A stretch of DNA of 19,393 bases from Melioribacteraceae bacterium. GTDB lineage: Bacteria > Bacteroidota > Ignavibacteria > Ignavibacteriales > Melioribacteraceae. Under the pieces are notes generated by a model, which saw only the letters and a list, made by a program, of their open reading frames with translations, made no database searches and had not been told where the DNA came from. The number at the start of each line of letters is the position of its first letter. Within the stretch, counting starts at the first letter, position 1. The translations under genes and the position numbers were made by a program. The stretch is from contig JALNXG010000068.1 in assembly GCA_023230485.1 (NCBI GenBank), positions 1 through 19,393 of the forward strand, given 5' to 3'. Positions 7,863 to 14,659 of this stretch are shown one piece after another.

Positions 7863-8104
7863 TGGACGAATTTAAAGACAATTTATATAAAGATATTTTT
7901 TCTAAAAACTCTGAAAAAAGCGGTAATTTAATTAAATCTACTGATATCTCTTTAAAGGGTTTTACGAAGATTACATTAGAGCATGAAGATTTTGATGATG
8001 TAAAAATATATCTCAAAAAAGACGCAAACGATAACGTGAAAGAGATAAAATTCGTTTGTTCATGCGGAATGACAAAAAGTATTATTCTAGATTATTCTGA
8101 ATAA
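7862..8104 (+). CDS. Small CxCG-motif protein at the end of the chemotaxis operon, unknown function
   Basis: An 80-residue protein whose ATG shares one base with the cheB stop (TAATG), so its translation is likely coupled to cheB. The N-terminal half is polar. Residues about 33-80 alternate hydrophobic and polar residues as in a beta-sheet fold (KGFTKITLE, VKIYLKK, VKEIKFVCSCG, KSIILDY). C66 and C68 form a CSCG motif; two cysteines alone could bind metal only as a dimer or with other ligands. No signal peptide or membrane segment. I do not recognise the family. Coding is well supported by the coupling, the normal composition and the position in the operon. Confidence 0.8.
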   Translation: MDEFKDNLYKDIFSKNSEKSGNLIKSTDISLKGFTKITLEHEDFDDVKIYLKKDANDNVKEIKFVCSCGMTKSIILDYSE

Positions 8105-8128
8105 TAAACCCCAGCTGTACATATTTAG

Positions 8129-8149
8129 CCAATTTACCCCAATTTTACC
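8129..8149. repeat. Tandem CCAATTT(T)ACC repeat upstream of flgB
   Basis: CCAATTTACC at 8129-8138 is followed without gap by CCAATTTTACC at 8139-8149, so the copies are about one helical turn apart. If transcription starts near 8207-8214 they lie roughly 60-80 bases upstream, a usual place for an activator. Binding of any factor is inference. Confidence 0.4.
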
Positions 8150-8179
8150 TTAAAAACAGTCTAAAATCCCTATTTCTGT

Positions 8180-8207
8180 TTGGCATTCCATTTGGAATAG
8201 ATATTAT
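8180..8207 (+). promoter_or_regulatory. Putative flgB operon promoter (sigma-54-like or sigma-70-like)
   Basis: TGGCAT at 8181-8186 and TTGGA at 8192-8196 fit the -24/-12 sigma-54 layout with exact spacing, the C of the -12 GC being G. The G at 8194 lies 34 bases before the flgB start, almost the same as at the chemotaxis operon. The same DNA can be read as a sigma-70 promoter: TTGGCA at 8180-8185, 16 bases, TATTAT at 8202-8207. A promoter here is likely given the change from che to flagellar genes; its class is open. Confidence 0.45.
8185..8198. repeat. Dyad ATTCCA-TT-TGGAAT inside the flgB promoter region
   Basis: ATTCCA at 8185-8190 and TGGAAT at 8193-8198 are perfect inverted copies separated by TT. 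The two-base gap is too short for an RNA hairpin loop, so a dimeric protein operator is the more natural reading. A second dyad of the same kind lies 29 bases downstream. Confidence 0.4.
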
Positions 8208-8213
8208 AAAATA

Positions 8214-8227
8214 ATTCCAGGTGGAAA
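8214..8227. repeat. Second dyad ATTCCA-GG-TGGAAA covering the flgB ribosome binding site
   Basis: ATTCCA at 8214-8219 and TGGAAA at 8222-8227 repeat the upstream dyad (5 of 6 arm pairs) and end directly before the flgB ATG. AGGTGG at 8219-8224 also serves as the ribosome binding site, so part of the similarity may be forced by that function. Confidence 0.35.
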
Positions 8228-8620
8228 ATGGCGAACACAATTAAATTACTTGAAAATTTACTCGATTATTGTGCAGTAAAAAATAAAGTCATATCTAAAA
8301 ATATTGCCAATGTAGGTACAGAAAACTATAAAAGAGAAGAAGTACAATTCAAAAATCTCTTTGAAAGCAATATCAACTCCACCTTAAAGACCGAAAATTC
8401 AAAACACTTTGGTGTATCAAATGCAGGTTCTGACTCAGAAAAATTTGAAGTAGTTCTCGATAAAGAATCTGAAGAAACTTCTGGTATTAATAATGTTAAT
8501 ATCGAAGATGAGATGTCGCAATTGGCGGAAAATACACTTCGATTCAAATTCGCATCGAAAAAATCGGGAGAGTATTACCGTTCGATCCAAAATGTAATTA
8601 AAGGCGGAGGTAGAGTATGA
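8228..8620 (+). CDS. flgB: Flagellar proximal rod protein FlgB
   Basis: Forms part of the proximal rod that joins the MS ring to the distal rod; exported by the flagellar type III system. 130 residues, the usual FlgB size. The N-terminal rod motif is present (SKNIANVGTENYKREEVQF at 23-41), as is the C-terminal helix (NIEDEMSQLAENTLRFKFAS at 91-110, then SGEYYRSIQNVIKGG). The middle, about 45-88, is variable as is common in FlgB. The start is the ATG after AGGTGG. The gene heads the flagellar operon and overlaps flgC by ATGA. Confidence 0.95.
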   Translation: MANTIKLLENLLDYCAVKNKVISKNIANVGTENYKREEVQFKNLFESNINSTLKTENSKHFGVSNAGSDSEKFEVVLDKESEETSGINNVNIEDEMSQLAENTLRFKFASKKSGEYYRSIQNVIKGGGRV

Positions 8621-9117
8621 AAATTGATGGTGGTTTTTTGGGATTTAGTATTAGTTCTAAAGGAATGAGTATCCAGAGGAAAAAGATGGACATTATTTCT
8701 GAAAATATTGCTAATGCAGATTCAGTTCGTAATGCTGACGGTTCTCCATACAAAAGAAAAATGCTTAACGTAAAAACAGAGCAATCGTCATTTGCTTCAA
8801 ACCTCAAATTAGAGAACCAATCTATAAAATTATTAAAGTCGAATGAAAATCATCTTTCACTTCAGAATCAAGGTGAAATTAATTTACCTGAAATGAAAGG
8901 CGATGTAACAATAAATGAAGAAACAGATAACAATAAAGGCGAAGTAGTTTATATGCCCGAGCATCCGGATGCAGATGATAAAGGTTATGTGGAGATGTCC
9001 AACGTTAATATAATTAATGAAATGGTAGATATGATAGCAGCATCAAGAAGCTATGAAGCAAATTTAACTGCACTTACTTCATCAAAACAAATGATAAAAG
9101 ATTCTTTGGAGATATAG
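8617..9117 (+). CDS. flgC: Flagellar proximal rod protein FlgC
   Basis: Proximal rod subunit assembled with FlgB. 166 residues. The N-terminal rod motif ISENIANADSVR is at 27-38, with the SPYKRKML segment following. The conserved C-terminal block YMPEHPDADDKGYVEMSNVN is at 112-131 and is followed by the final helix (NEMVDMIAASRSYEANLTAL at 134-153). It is somewhat longer than the 135-150 residues common for FlgC because of a polar insert at about 55-110. GGAGG in the end of flgB acts as ribosome binding site, and the start overlaps the flgB stop by four bases. Confidence 0.95.
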   Translation: MKIDGGFLGFSISSKGMSIQRKKMDIISENIANADSVRNADGSPYKRKMLNVKTEQSSFASNLKLENQSIKLLKSNENHLSLQNQGEINLPEMKGDVTINEETDNNKGEVVYMPEHPDADDKGYVEMSNVNIINEMVDMIAASRSYEANLTALTSSKQMIKDSLEI

Positions 9118-9118
9118 A

Positions 9119-9352
9119 ATGAAAATTATTCCTAATCAAGCTGGTACTTATTCATTAAATACTGTTAGAAATACTTCACCGGTAAAAGAAAAATTTTCTC
9201 TTAACAGTCCTGAAATTTCAGGCGAAGAGAAAAAATATTTTGCTGAAGCATATCCGCAGAAACAGAAAGAGATAATGAACTATGAATTTTATAATGCACG
9301 TGGAAAAGCCACCGGCGTATCAGTAGGTTCACTATTAGATAGGAGAGGATAA
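9119..9352 (+). CDS. Small protein of unknown function between flgC and fliE
   Basis: A 77-residue basic polar protein with no signal peptide or membrane segment. The first 30 residues look disordered. Residues about 31-77 (ISGEEKKYFAEAYP, EIMNYEFYNARGKATGV, VGSLLDRRG) look like one compact module: an acidic helix, an aromatic strand with a Gly turn, and a VGSLLDRRG end. It starts one base after the flgC stop with GGAG at 9108-9111, and ends one base before fliE, where its last codons provide the fliE ribosome binding site. The tight fit supports real coding and a role in rod or export-gate assembly, but no family was recognised. Confidence 0.8.
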   Translation: MKIIPNQAGTYSLNTVRNTSPVKEKFSLNSPEISGEEKKYFAEAYPQKQKEIMNYEFYNARGKATGVSVGSLLDRRG

Positions 9353-9353
9353 T

Positions 9354-9644
9354 ATGAATATTGAAAGATTGACTAAAATTATGTCGAATCCGATGACAGA
9401 TTTAGAAAAGAAAGCAGCACCCGCAGAAGGTTTCGGAAATACTCTAATGAATGTTATTAATGATGTTAATAAATCTCAGGTAGATTCAGCAAAAGCTATT
9501 GAAGGGTTTGTATCCGGCGAAGGTATTGAACTTCATGAAGTGATGCTTGCCGGCGAAAAAGCAAAGACTAGTTTAGACCTCCTTATGGAAATAAGAAATA
9601 AAACTTTAGATATGTATAAAGAATTAACAAGGATTCCGTTATAA
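9354..9644 (+). CDS. fliE: Flagellar MS-ring/rod adaptor FliE
   Basis: Links the FliF ring to the proximal rod and is among the first exported substrates. 96 residues, normal for FliE. The conserved part runs from residue 27 to 96: FGNTLMNVINDVNKSQVDSA, then the GIELHEVMLAGEKAKTSLDL block at 57-76 and MEIRNKTLDMYKELTRIPL at the end. AGGAG at 9341-9345 and GAGGA close behind it lie before the ATG. It is followed after one base by fliF, its structural partner. Confidence 0.95.
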   Translation: MNIERLTKIMSNPMTDLEKKAAPAEGFGNTLMNVINDVNKSQVDSAKAIEGFVSGEGIELHEVMLAGEKAKTSLDLLMEIRNKTLDMYKELTRIPL

Positions 9645-9645
9645 A

Positions 9646-11259
9646 ATGAACTCAAATCCATTACAAGCTATTTTAGGAATATTCAATAAGCTAAATGCGA
9701 AGCAAAAATTTATGATGGTAGGTGGAATTTTACTTACCGGTGTTTTGCTCGTTTTAATGCTTTTTATGTTAAATGAACCAAGTTACTCCACCTTATATTC
9801 AGGGCTTGCGCCCGAAGATGCATCTAAAGTTATTGATCATCTCTCAAGTCAAAAAATCCTATATAAGATTGAAGATAATGGTCAGACAATTAAAGTTCCT
9901 AAAGAAAAACTTTATGAAACTCGTCTTTCTCTCGCAGGAAAAGGAATTCCAAGCTCCGGAATGATCGGATATGAAATATTCGATAAAGCTAATATGGGTA
10001 TGTCCGAATTTATGCAAAAGCTAAATTACAAACGTGCTCTCGAAGGGGAAATCGGTAGAACAATAGCGCAAATCGATGGAGTGCAAGCGGCTCGCGTTCA
10101 TATTGTTATACCTCAAAGATCTATTTTCAAAGAAGATGAAAAAGAACCCACTGCATCAGTTGTCCTGAAACTAAAAGGAAACGGCAGTTTAAGTAAAGAA
10201 AATATTCTTTCAATCGTTAATCTTGTAAGCAGCAGTGTGGAAGGTCTTCCGGTAAGTAAAGTTTCAGTTATTGATACTCACGGTAGAATTCTTTCCTCTG
10301 ATACAGAAGATGGTCCATTAGCTTTTGCTTCAAGTAAACAGTATGAAATTAAACAAACGGTTGAAAAATATCTTGCTAATAAAGCACAATCGATATTAGA
10401 TAATGTACTTGGAATCGGGAATGCGATGGTTCAGATAAATGCTGATATTAATTTCGATCAAGTAGAAAAGACGATGGAGCAGTATGATCCTGATTCTCAG
10501 GTGGCGATTAGTGAGCAGACTGTAAAAACAAATAATGAAGGGAAATCTTATTCTGATTCTACAAGTGCAACAAATCAAAATGTTGTTACGAATTATGAAA
10601 TAAATAAAACCATTCAAAAAGTTGTTGAAGGCAGTGGAAATATTTCACGATTAAGTGTCGCTGCCGTTATAAATGATATTGCGAAGGAAGTAAAGAATGG
10701 CGAGAAGACTGAAGTGGTTTTTGAACCTAGATCGCAGGAACAATTAAAAAAATTAGAAGACTTAGTGAAGAATGCCGTTGGTATAGATATTCAAAGAAAT
10801 GATCAATTTTCATTAGTAAGCATTCCATTTGAAGTAAAACCGGTTGATAATCTGGATTTAGAAGAACAAGCAACTCTCGTTCCGCAAGTCGACCAATATA
10901 TTAATTTAGTGCTGATTTTAGTGGCAATTGTTTCTTCAATCTTAGTGCTAAAAAGTTTAATGAAAAAATTAAAGAATGAAAAAATAATAATCGGGACATA
11001 TAGCCCGGGTGGTGGAGAAATGTCGATGTCTTCACTTGCACCTGCAATGAATTTAAAGATTGATAAAAGTAGCGCTACATCTAAACTGGCATTTCAAAAA
11101 AGGAAGCAGAGTTTACCGGTGGGCGATTTGGAAGATGAAATCTCTGAAGAAGCTTTAGTTAAAAAGAATCAGCAAGAAAAAATTGTTAATTATGTATCCA
11201 AGAATCCCGTGGATGCAGCCAAACTTATAAATGCGTGGATGCATGAAGATGAAATCTGA
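9646..11259 (+). CDS. fliF: Flagellar MS-ring protein FliF
   Basis: Inner-membrane ring on which the basal body is built. 537 residues, usual size. Membrane segments at about 23-41 (GGILLTGVLLVLMLFM) and 420-438 (LVLILVAIVSSILVL) flank the periplasmic ring-building region. That region contains YSTLYSGLAPEDA, the LNYKRALEGEIGRTIAQIDG segment at 126-145 and ARVHIVIPQ at 149-157. A polar insert at about 275-320 (SDSTSATNQNVVTNYEINKT) matches the beta-collar loop seen in FliF. The cytoplasmic tail at 500-537 (EKIVNYVSKNPVDAAKLINA plus WMHEDEI) is the FliG-binding end. It starts one base after fliE and overlaps fliG. Confidence 0.96.
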   Translation: MNSNPLQAILGIFNKLNAKQKFMMVGGILLTGVLLVLMLFMLNEPSYSTLYSGLAPEDASKVIDHLSSQKILYKIEDNGQTIKVPKEKLYETRLSLAGKGIPSSGMIGYEIFDKANMGMSEFMQKLNYKRALEGEIGRTIAQIDGVQAARVHIVIPQRSIFKEDEKEPTASVVLKLKGNGSLSKENILSIVNLVSSSVEGLPVSKVSVIDTHGRILSSDTEDGPLAFASSKQYEIKQTVEKYLANKAQSILDNVLGIGNAMVQINADINFDQVEKTMEQYDPDSQVAISEQTVKTNNEGKSYSDSTSATNQNVVTNYEINKTIQKVVEGSGNISRLSVAAVINDIAKEVKNGEKTEVVFEPRSQEQLKKLEDLVKNAVGIDIQRNDQFSLVSIPFEVKPVDNLDLEEQATLVPQVDQYINLVLILVAIVSSILVLKSLMKKLKNEKIIIGTYSPGGGEMSMSSLAPAMNLKIDKSSATSKLAFQKRKQSLPVGDLEDEISEEALVKKNQQEKIVNYVSKNPVDAAKLINAWMHEDEI

Positions 11260-12286
11260 ATTGAAACAACTTAAAGAAATAGCATCAGAAGTAACAGGTA
11301 TTCAAAAAGCGGCTTTAATGATGGTTGCTTTAAATATCGAAGCTGCTGCTTCTGTTTTTAAATTTCTCGATCCTGTCGATGTTGAGCTATTATCTGCAGA
11401 GATATCGAAAGTAAAGAATATTCCTGCTAAGACAGTTGATGTGGTAGTTTCCGAATTTTATGGAATGGTAACTGCCCGTGAGTATGTTCTTGAAGGTGGT
11501 ATCGATTATGCACAGGCAGTATTAGAGAAAACATTCGGACTTTCTCGTGCTCGTGAAATAATCGATAAAGTAAGAAGATTAACTACCTTAAAAGGATTTG
11601 ATGTATTGAAAAAGGCAGAGCCGGCTCAATTAATTAATTTTCTTAATAAAGAGCATCCTCAAACAATGGCATTGATCCTTTCTCAATTAAATCCGGATCA
11701 AACAGCGAATGCACTTAAAGAATTGCCAGAGGATCTTAGAACTGATGTTGCACTTCGAATAGCCACACTTGGTAAAATTGCTCCACAAACATTAAAACAG
11801 ATCGAACATGTAGTGGATGATATAGCCGGACTTTCAATGAGTCAATCTGTTGGCAAGCTTGGTGGTTCTAAATGTCTTGCCGGTATTTTAAATCGTTTGA
11901 GTGTTACCTTAACGAAAGATATTCTTACTAAGATGGAAGATATTGACCCCGAAATTACTTATGAAGTTAAAAGACTTATGTTCATTTTTGACGAAATTGT
12001 AAACATAGCTGATAAAGACATTCAAAAGATTCTTAGAGAAGTAGATAGAAAAGACCTTGCACTCGCTCTCAAGATATCGGAAGAAAAATTAAAAGAGAAA
12101 ATATTCAAGAATATGTCTGAAAGAGCTGCCGATCTTTTAAGAGAAGAATTACAGTATATGGGTATGGTAAAATTAAAAGAAGTGGAAGGAGCGCAAGGAA
12201 AAATTATTGATGTAATTAAAGCCCTTGAAGAGAATGGAGAAATTTCATTGAACTTAAGAGGCGGTCCGGAAGAGGTATATGTCTAG
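11249..12286 (+). CDS. fliG: Flagellar motor switch/rotor protein FliG
   Basis: Rotor ring protein that takes torque from the stator and binds FliF and FliM. From the ATG at 11249 it has 345 residues. In-frame ATGs at 11243 and 11231 give 347 or 351; all overlap fliF and none has a strong ribosome site. The N-terminal FliF-binding domain starts at GIQKAALMMVAL, the EHPQT FliM-binding motif is at 135-139, and the C-terminal torque domain begins near MFIFDEIV (244-251). The torque helix reads SERAADLLREE (290-300): R292 is kept and the two acids are E299/E300 instead of Asp. The later basic residue is K308 where Arg is common. It ends in EEVYV, like other FliG proteins. Overlap with fliH is 8 bases. 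Confidence 0.96.
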   Translation: MKSELKQLKEIASEVTGIQKAALMMVALNIEAAASVFKFLDPVDVELLSAEISKVKNIPAKTVDVVVSEFYGMVTAREYVLEGGIDYAQAVLEKTFGLSRAREIIDKVRRLTTLKGFDVLKKAEPAQLINFLNKEHPQTMALILSQLNPDQTANALKELPEDLRTDVALRIATLGKIAPQTLKQIEHVVDDIAGLSMSQSVGKLGGSKCLAGILNRLSVTLTKDILTKMEDIDPEITYEVKRLMFIFDEIVNIADKDIQKILREVDRKDLALALKISEEKLKEKIFKNMSERAADLLREELQYMGMVKLKEVEGAQGKIIDVIKALEENGEISLNLRGGPEEVYV

Positions 12287-12884
12287 CATCTTAAGGATCA
12301 ATTCTGCTCCGAAAATAAATATTAAAGGATTCTCTTCTGAACCGATTCAAGAAGTCCAAGATATCGTTTCTATTAAACAAAAACTTGAAGAAACGTATTT
12401 ACAGGGTGTGAAGGATGGGCAACAAAAGATAAAAATTGAATTGGAAAAAGATTATTCAGAAAAACTTTATCGTAAATATGAGGAAGTTTATCATCTGACT
12501 AATTCCTTCAACGAAAAGATTGAAGAATATGAATTGTCTTTCGAAAAAATAGTTCTTGATACTGCTTTCATTGTAGCTGAAAAGATTGTTCAAAGAGAAA
12601 TCAATAATGACCCTTTTATAAATGATGTGATTAAGAATGCAATTAATAAAGTTATTGGAGCGAATGAAGTAAAAATTAAACTGCATCCGGAGGATTTATC
12701 ACAGCTTAACCAATATAAGAAAGAATCAATTTCCACCGGTTCTTTCAGTAGAATAAATTATGAAGGCGATAATAGAATAGAAAGAGGTGGATGCTTAATT
12801 GAAACTGATATTGGGAATGTTGATGCTACAATCACTACTCAATTAGATGAGCTCAAAAGAAAGTTAGAAGAGAATAATAAATAA
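12279..12884 (+). CDS. fliH: Flagellar export ATPase regulator FliH
   Basis: Stator-like partner of the FliI ATPase that brings it to the export gate. 201 residues: disordered N-terminus, a charged coiled coil at about 30-90 that includes YLQGVKDGQQKIKIELE, then the FliI-binding domain (FIVAEKIVQREINNDP at 97-112, VKIKLHPEDLSQL at 131-143, ERGGCLIETDIGNVDATI at 168-185 and a final helix LDELKRKLEE). These are the standard FliH/YscL landmarks. The start codon lies within the end of fliG with GAGG just before it. The stop shares one base with the fliI start (TAATG). Confidence 0.93.
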   Translation: MSSILRINSAPKINIKGFSSEPIQEVQDIVSIKQKLEETYLQGVKDGQQKIKIELEKDYSEKLYRKYEEVYHLTNSFNEKIEEYELSFEKIVLDTAFIVAEKIVQREINNDPFINDVIKNAINKVIGANEVKIKLHPEDLSQLNQYKKESISTGSFSRINYEGDNRIERGGCLIETDIGNVDATITTQLDELKRKLEENNK

Positions 12885-14215
12885 TGACGCTTCATGATCA
12901 ATATATGGAAAAGTTTTCGAGAGTTATTAACTCTGCAGAATCTTTTAAGGTAAATGGTAAGGTAGTCGATGTGGTTGGTTTGGTTATTGTCTCCATTGGT
13001 CCAAACGCGGTTATGGGGGAAATTTGTACTATAATTGACCAAAATGGAATTGAAGTTTGTAAAGCAGAAGTCGTGGGGTTCAAAGCAGGAAAAGTTCTTT
13101 CGATAGCTATTGGAGAAGTACATAATATTTCTCCTGCATGTGAAATAAGAGCATCGGGAAAAGGATTTACTGTCCCTGTAGGCAAAGAACTTCTTGGAAG
13201 AGTAATCGATGGACTTGGAAATCCGATGGATGGTAAAGGTGAAATCAATTTTGCGGTTCAGAAAGATGCACATCGCGAACCTCCGAATCCTCTTGAAAGA
13301 AAAAGAATTATGACACCACTTCAGACAGGCGTAAGAGCCATTGATGGTTTGCTTACTATTGGCAAAGGTCAAAGAGTAGGAATCTTCGCAGGAAGCGGAG
13401 TGGGAAAAAGTGTAACTCTTGGAATGATAGCAAGAAATACAAGTGCAGATGTAAATGTTATAACTTTGATCGGAGAACGCGGAAGGGAAGTTAGAGAATT
13501 TATTGAAAAAGATTTAGGTGACGAAGGTCTTGCAAGGTCTGTCGTAGTTGTCGCTACAAGCGATAAGTCTCCATTAGTTAGAATGAAAGGGGCTTATGTT
13601 GGCACTACAATAGCAGAATATTTCCGTGACCTTGGATTAAACGTTTTATTAATGATGGATTCGGTAACACGATATGCGATGGCTCAAAGAGAAATTGGTT
13701 TAACAATCGGAGAACCCCCTACAAGTAAAGGATATACTCCTTCTGTTTTTGCACTGCTTCCAAAACTACTTGAACGAGCAGGAAATACAGAAAAGGGTTC
13801 TATTACAGGTATTTATACTGTCCTTGTTGATGGAGATGACATGGTAGAACCAATCGCTGATGCTGTCCGTTCAATCTTAGATGGACATATAGTCCTTTCA
13901 AGGAAATTAGCAAATAAAGGGCATTATCCCGCAATCGATACGCTCCAAAGCGTGAGCAGAGTTATGCCGGATATTGTTGATCATGACCACTTAAAAAAAG
14001 TTATGAATTTTAATGAGCTTCTTTCTACTCATCGCGATGCCGAAGATTTAATAAATATTGGAGCTTACGTTAAGGGGAGTAACCCTTCAATTGATAAAGC
14101 AATTTCTAAAATTGGTCAATTAAAGTCGTTTCTCAAACAAGATATTTATGAAAAAGCTTTATATGCAGATACAGTTGAAAGGCTAAATCAAATAATTGAC
14201 ATTAATAACGGCTGA
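12884..14215 (+). CDS. fliI: Flagellum-specific export ATPase FliI
   Basis: F1-beta-like hexameric ATPase that drives unfolding and release of export cargo. 443 residues, usual size. The Walker A loop AGSGVGKS is at 169-176 with K175, the catalytic Glu is in LIGERGREV (E198), and Walker B LLMMD is at 255-259, followed by SVTRYAMAQREIG and the GEPPTSKGYTPSVFALLPKL stretch. The C-terminal SRKLANKGHYPAIDTLQSVS block is also intact. The N-terminal barrel domain ends near residue 95. Translation is coupled to fliH by the one-base overlap. All catalytic residues present. Confidence 0.97.
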   Translation: MTLHDQYMEKFSRVINSAESFKVNGKVVDVVGLVIVSIGPNAVMGEICTIIDQNGIEVCKAEVVGFKAGKVLSIAIGEVHNISPACEIRASGKGFTVPVGKELLGRVIDGLGNPMDGKGEINFAVQKDAHREPPNPLERKRIMTPLQTGVRAIDGLLTIGKGQRVGIFAGSGVGKSVTLGMIARNTSADVNVITLIGERGREVREFIEKDLGDEGLARSVVVVATSDKSPLVRMKGAYVGTTIAEYFRDLGLNVLLMMDSVTRYAMAQREIGLTIGEPPTSKGYTPSVFALLPKLLERAGNTEKGSITGIYTVLVDGDDMVEPIADAVRSILDGHIVLSRKLANKGHYPAIDTLQSVSRVMPDIVDHDHLKKVMNFNELLSTHRDAEDLINIGAYVKGSNPSIDKAISKIGQLKSFLKQDIYEKALYADTVERLNQIIDINNG

Positions 14216-14221
14216 TAAATT

Positions 14222-14659
14222 ATGGGAAAATTTAAGTTTCAATTTGATTCGATTGTAAGAGTTAAAGAAATATTTGAAAAAAATATTATGAAAGATATTT
14301 CAATTATTGAAAAGGAAATCTATTCTGTTGATAGCAAGATTGAAATCCTAAAGCGTAATATTAAATCGCTTGAAAATGAAATCGGCATGGGAAAAATTTC
14401 TGCACTTAATTATAGAAGTTCTAAAATCTATATTAAACAATTAGAAGGACAAATAGATTCCTTTGTAAAGGTGATAATCGATTTGAAATCGAAAAAAGAG
14501 AAGAAATTTGTCGAGTTAAGAGAAAAGAAAAAAGAGATTCAAATTTTAGAGACATTAAAAGAGAATAAAAAACAAGAATTTATGGTTGAATCTAATCGTG
14601 AAGAATTGATGCAATTAAACGATATAGCAATCACTAATTTTGTGAGGAAAGAAAATTGA
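14222..14659 (+). CDS. fliJ: Flagellar export chaperone-escort/stalk protein FliJ
   Basis: Small coiled-coil protein that sits in the FliI hexamer and links it to the FlhA gate. 145 residues, nearly all charged helix with heptad patterns. The start MGKFKFQFDSIVRVKEIFEK is typical of FliJ (F-x-L-D-x-V-L-x-V-K-E form). Sequence conservation in FliJ is weak, so the call rests on that N-terminus, the antiparallel coiled-coil pattern and the position six bases after fliI. The stop overlaps the TTG start of the next gene (TTGA). Confidence 0.88.
   Translation: MGKFKFQFDSIVRVKEIFEKNIMKDISIIEKEIYSVDSKIEILKRNIKSLENEIGMGKISALNYRSSKIYIKQLEGQIDSFVKVIIDLKSKKEKKFVELREKKKEIQILETLKENKKQEFMVESNREELMQLNDIAITNFVRKEN

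Larger units (their letters stand above)
8105..8227. other. Intergenic region between chemotaxis and flagellar operons
   Basis: 123 bases with no open frame of note. It holds a tandem 10/11-base repeat at 8129-8149, promoter-like elements at 8180-8207 and two short dyads at 8185-8198 and 8214-8227. No stem-loop followed by a T-run was found, so the che transcript may read through into flgB. Confidence 0.6.

Noticed and set aside
8105..8180. Search for a terminator after the chemotaxis operon
   Set aside because: No GC-rich stem followed by a T-run was found; CAGCTG at about 8112-8117 is only a six-base palindrome.
12839..13372. Long open frame on the minus strand opposite fliH/fliI
   Set aside because: It is a shadow of fliI: the plus-strand product has intact Walker motifs, while the antisense product is low-complexity, rich in Ser, Phe and Asn, with no domain.
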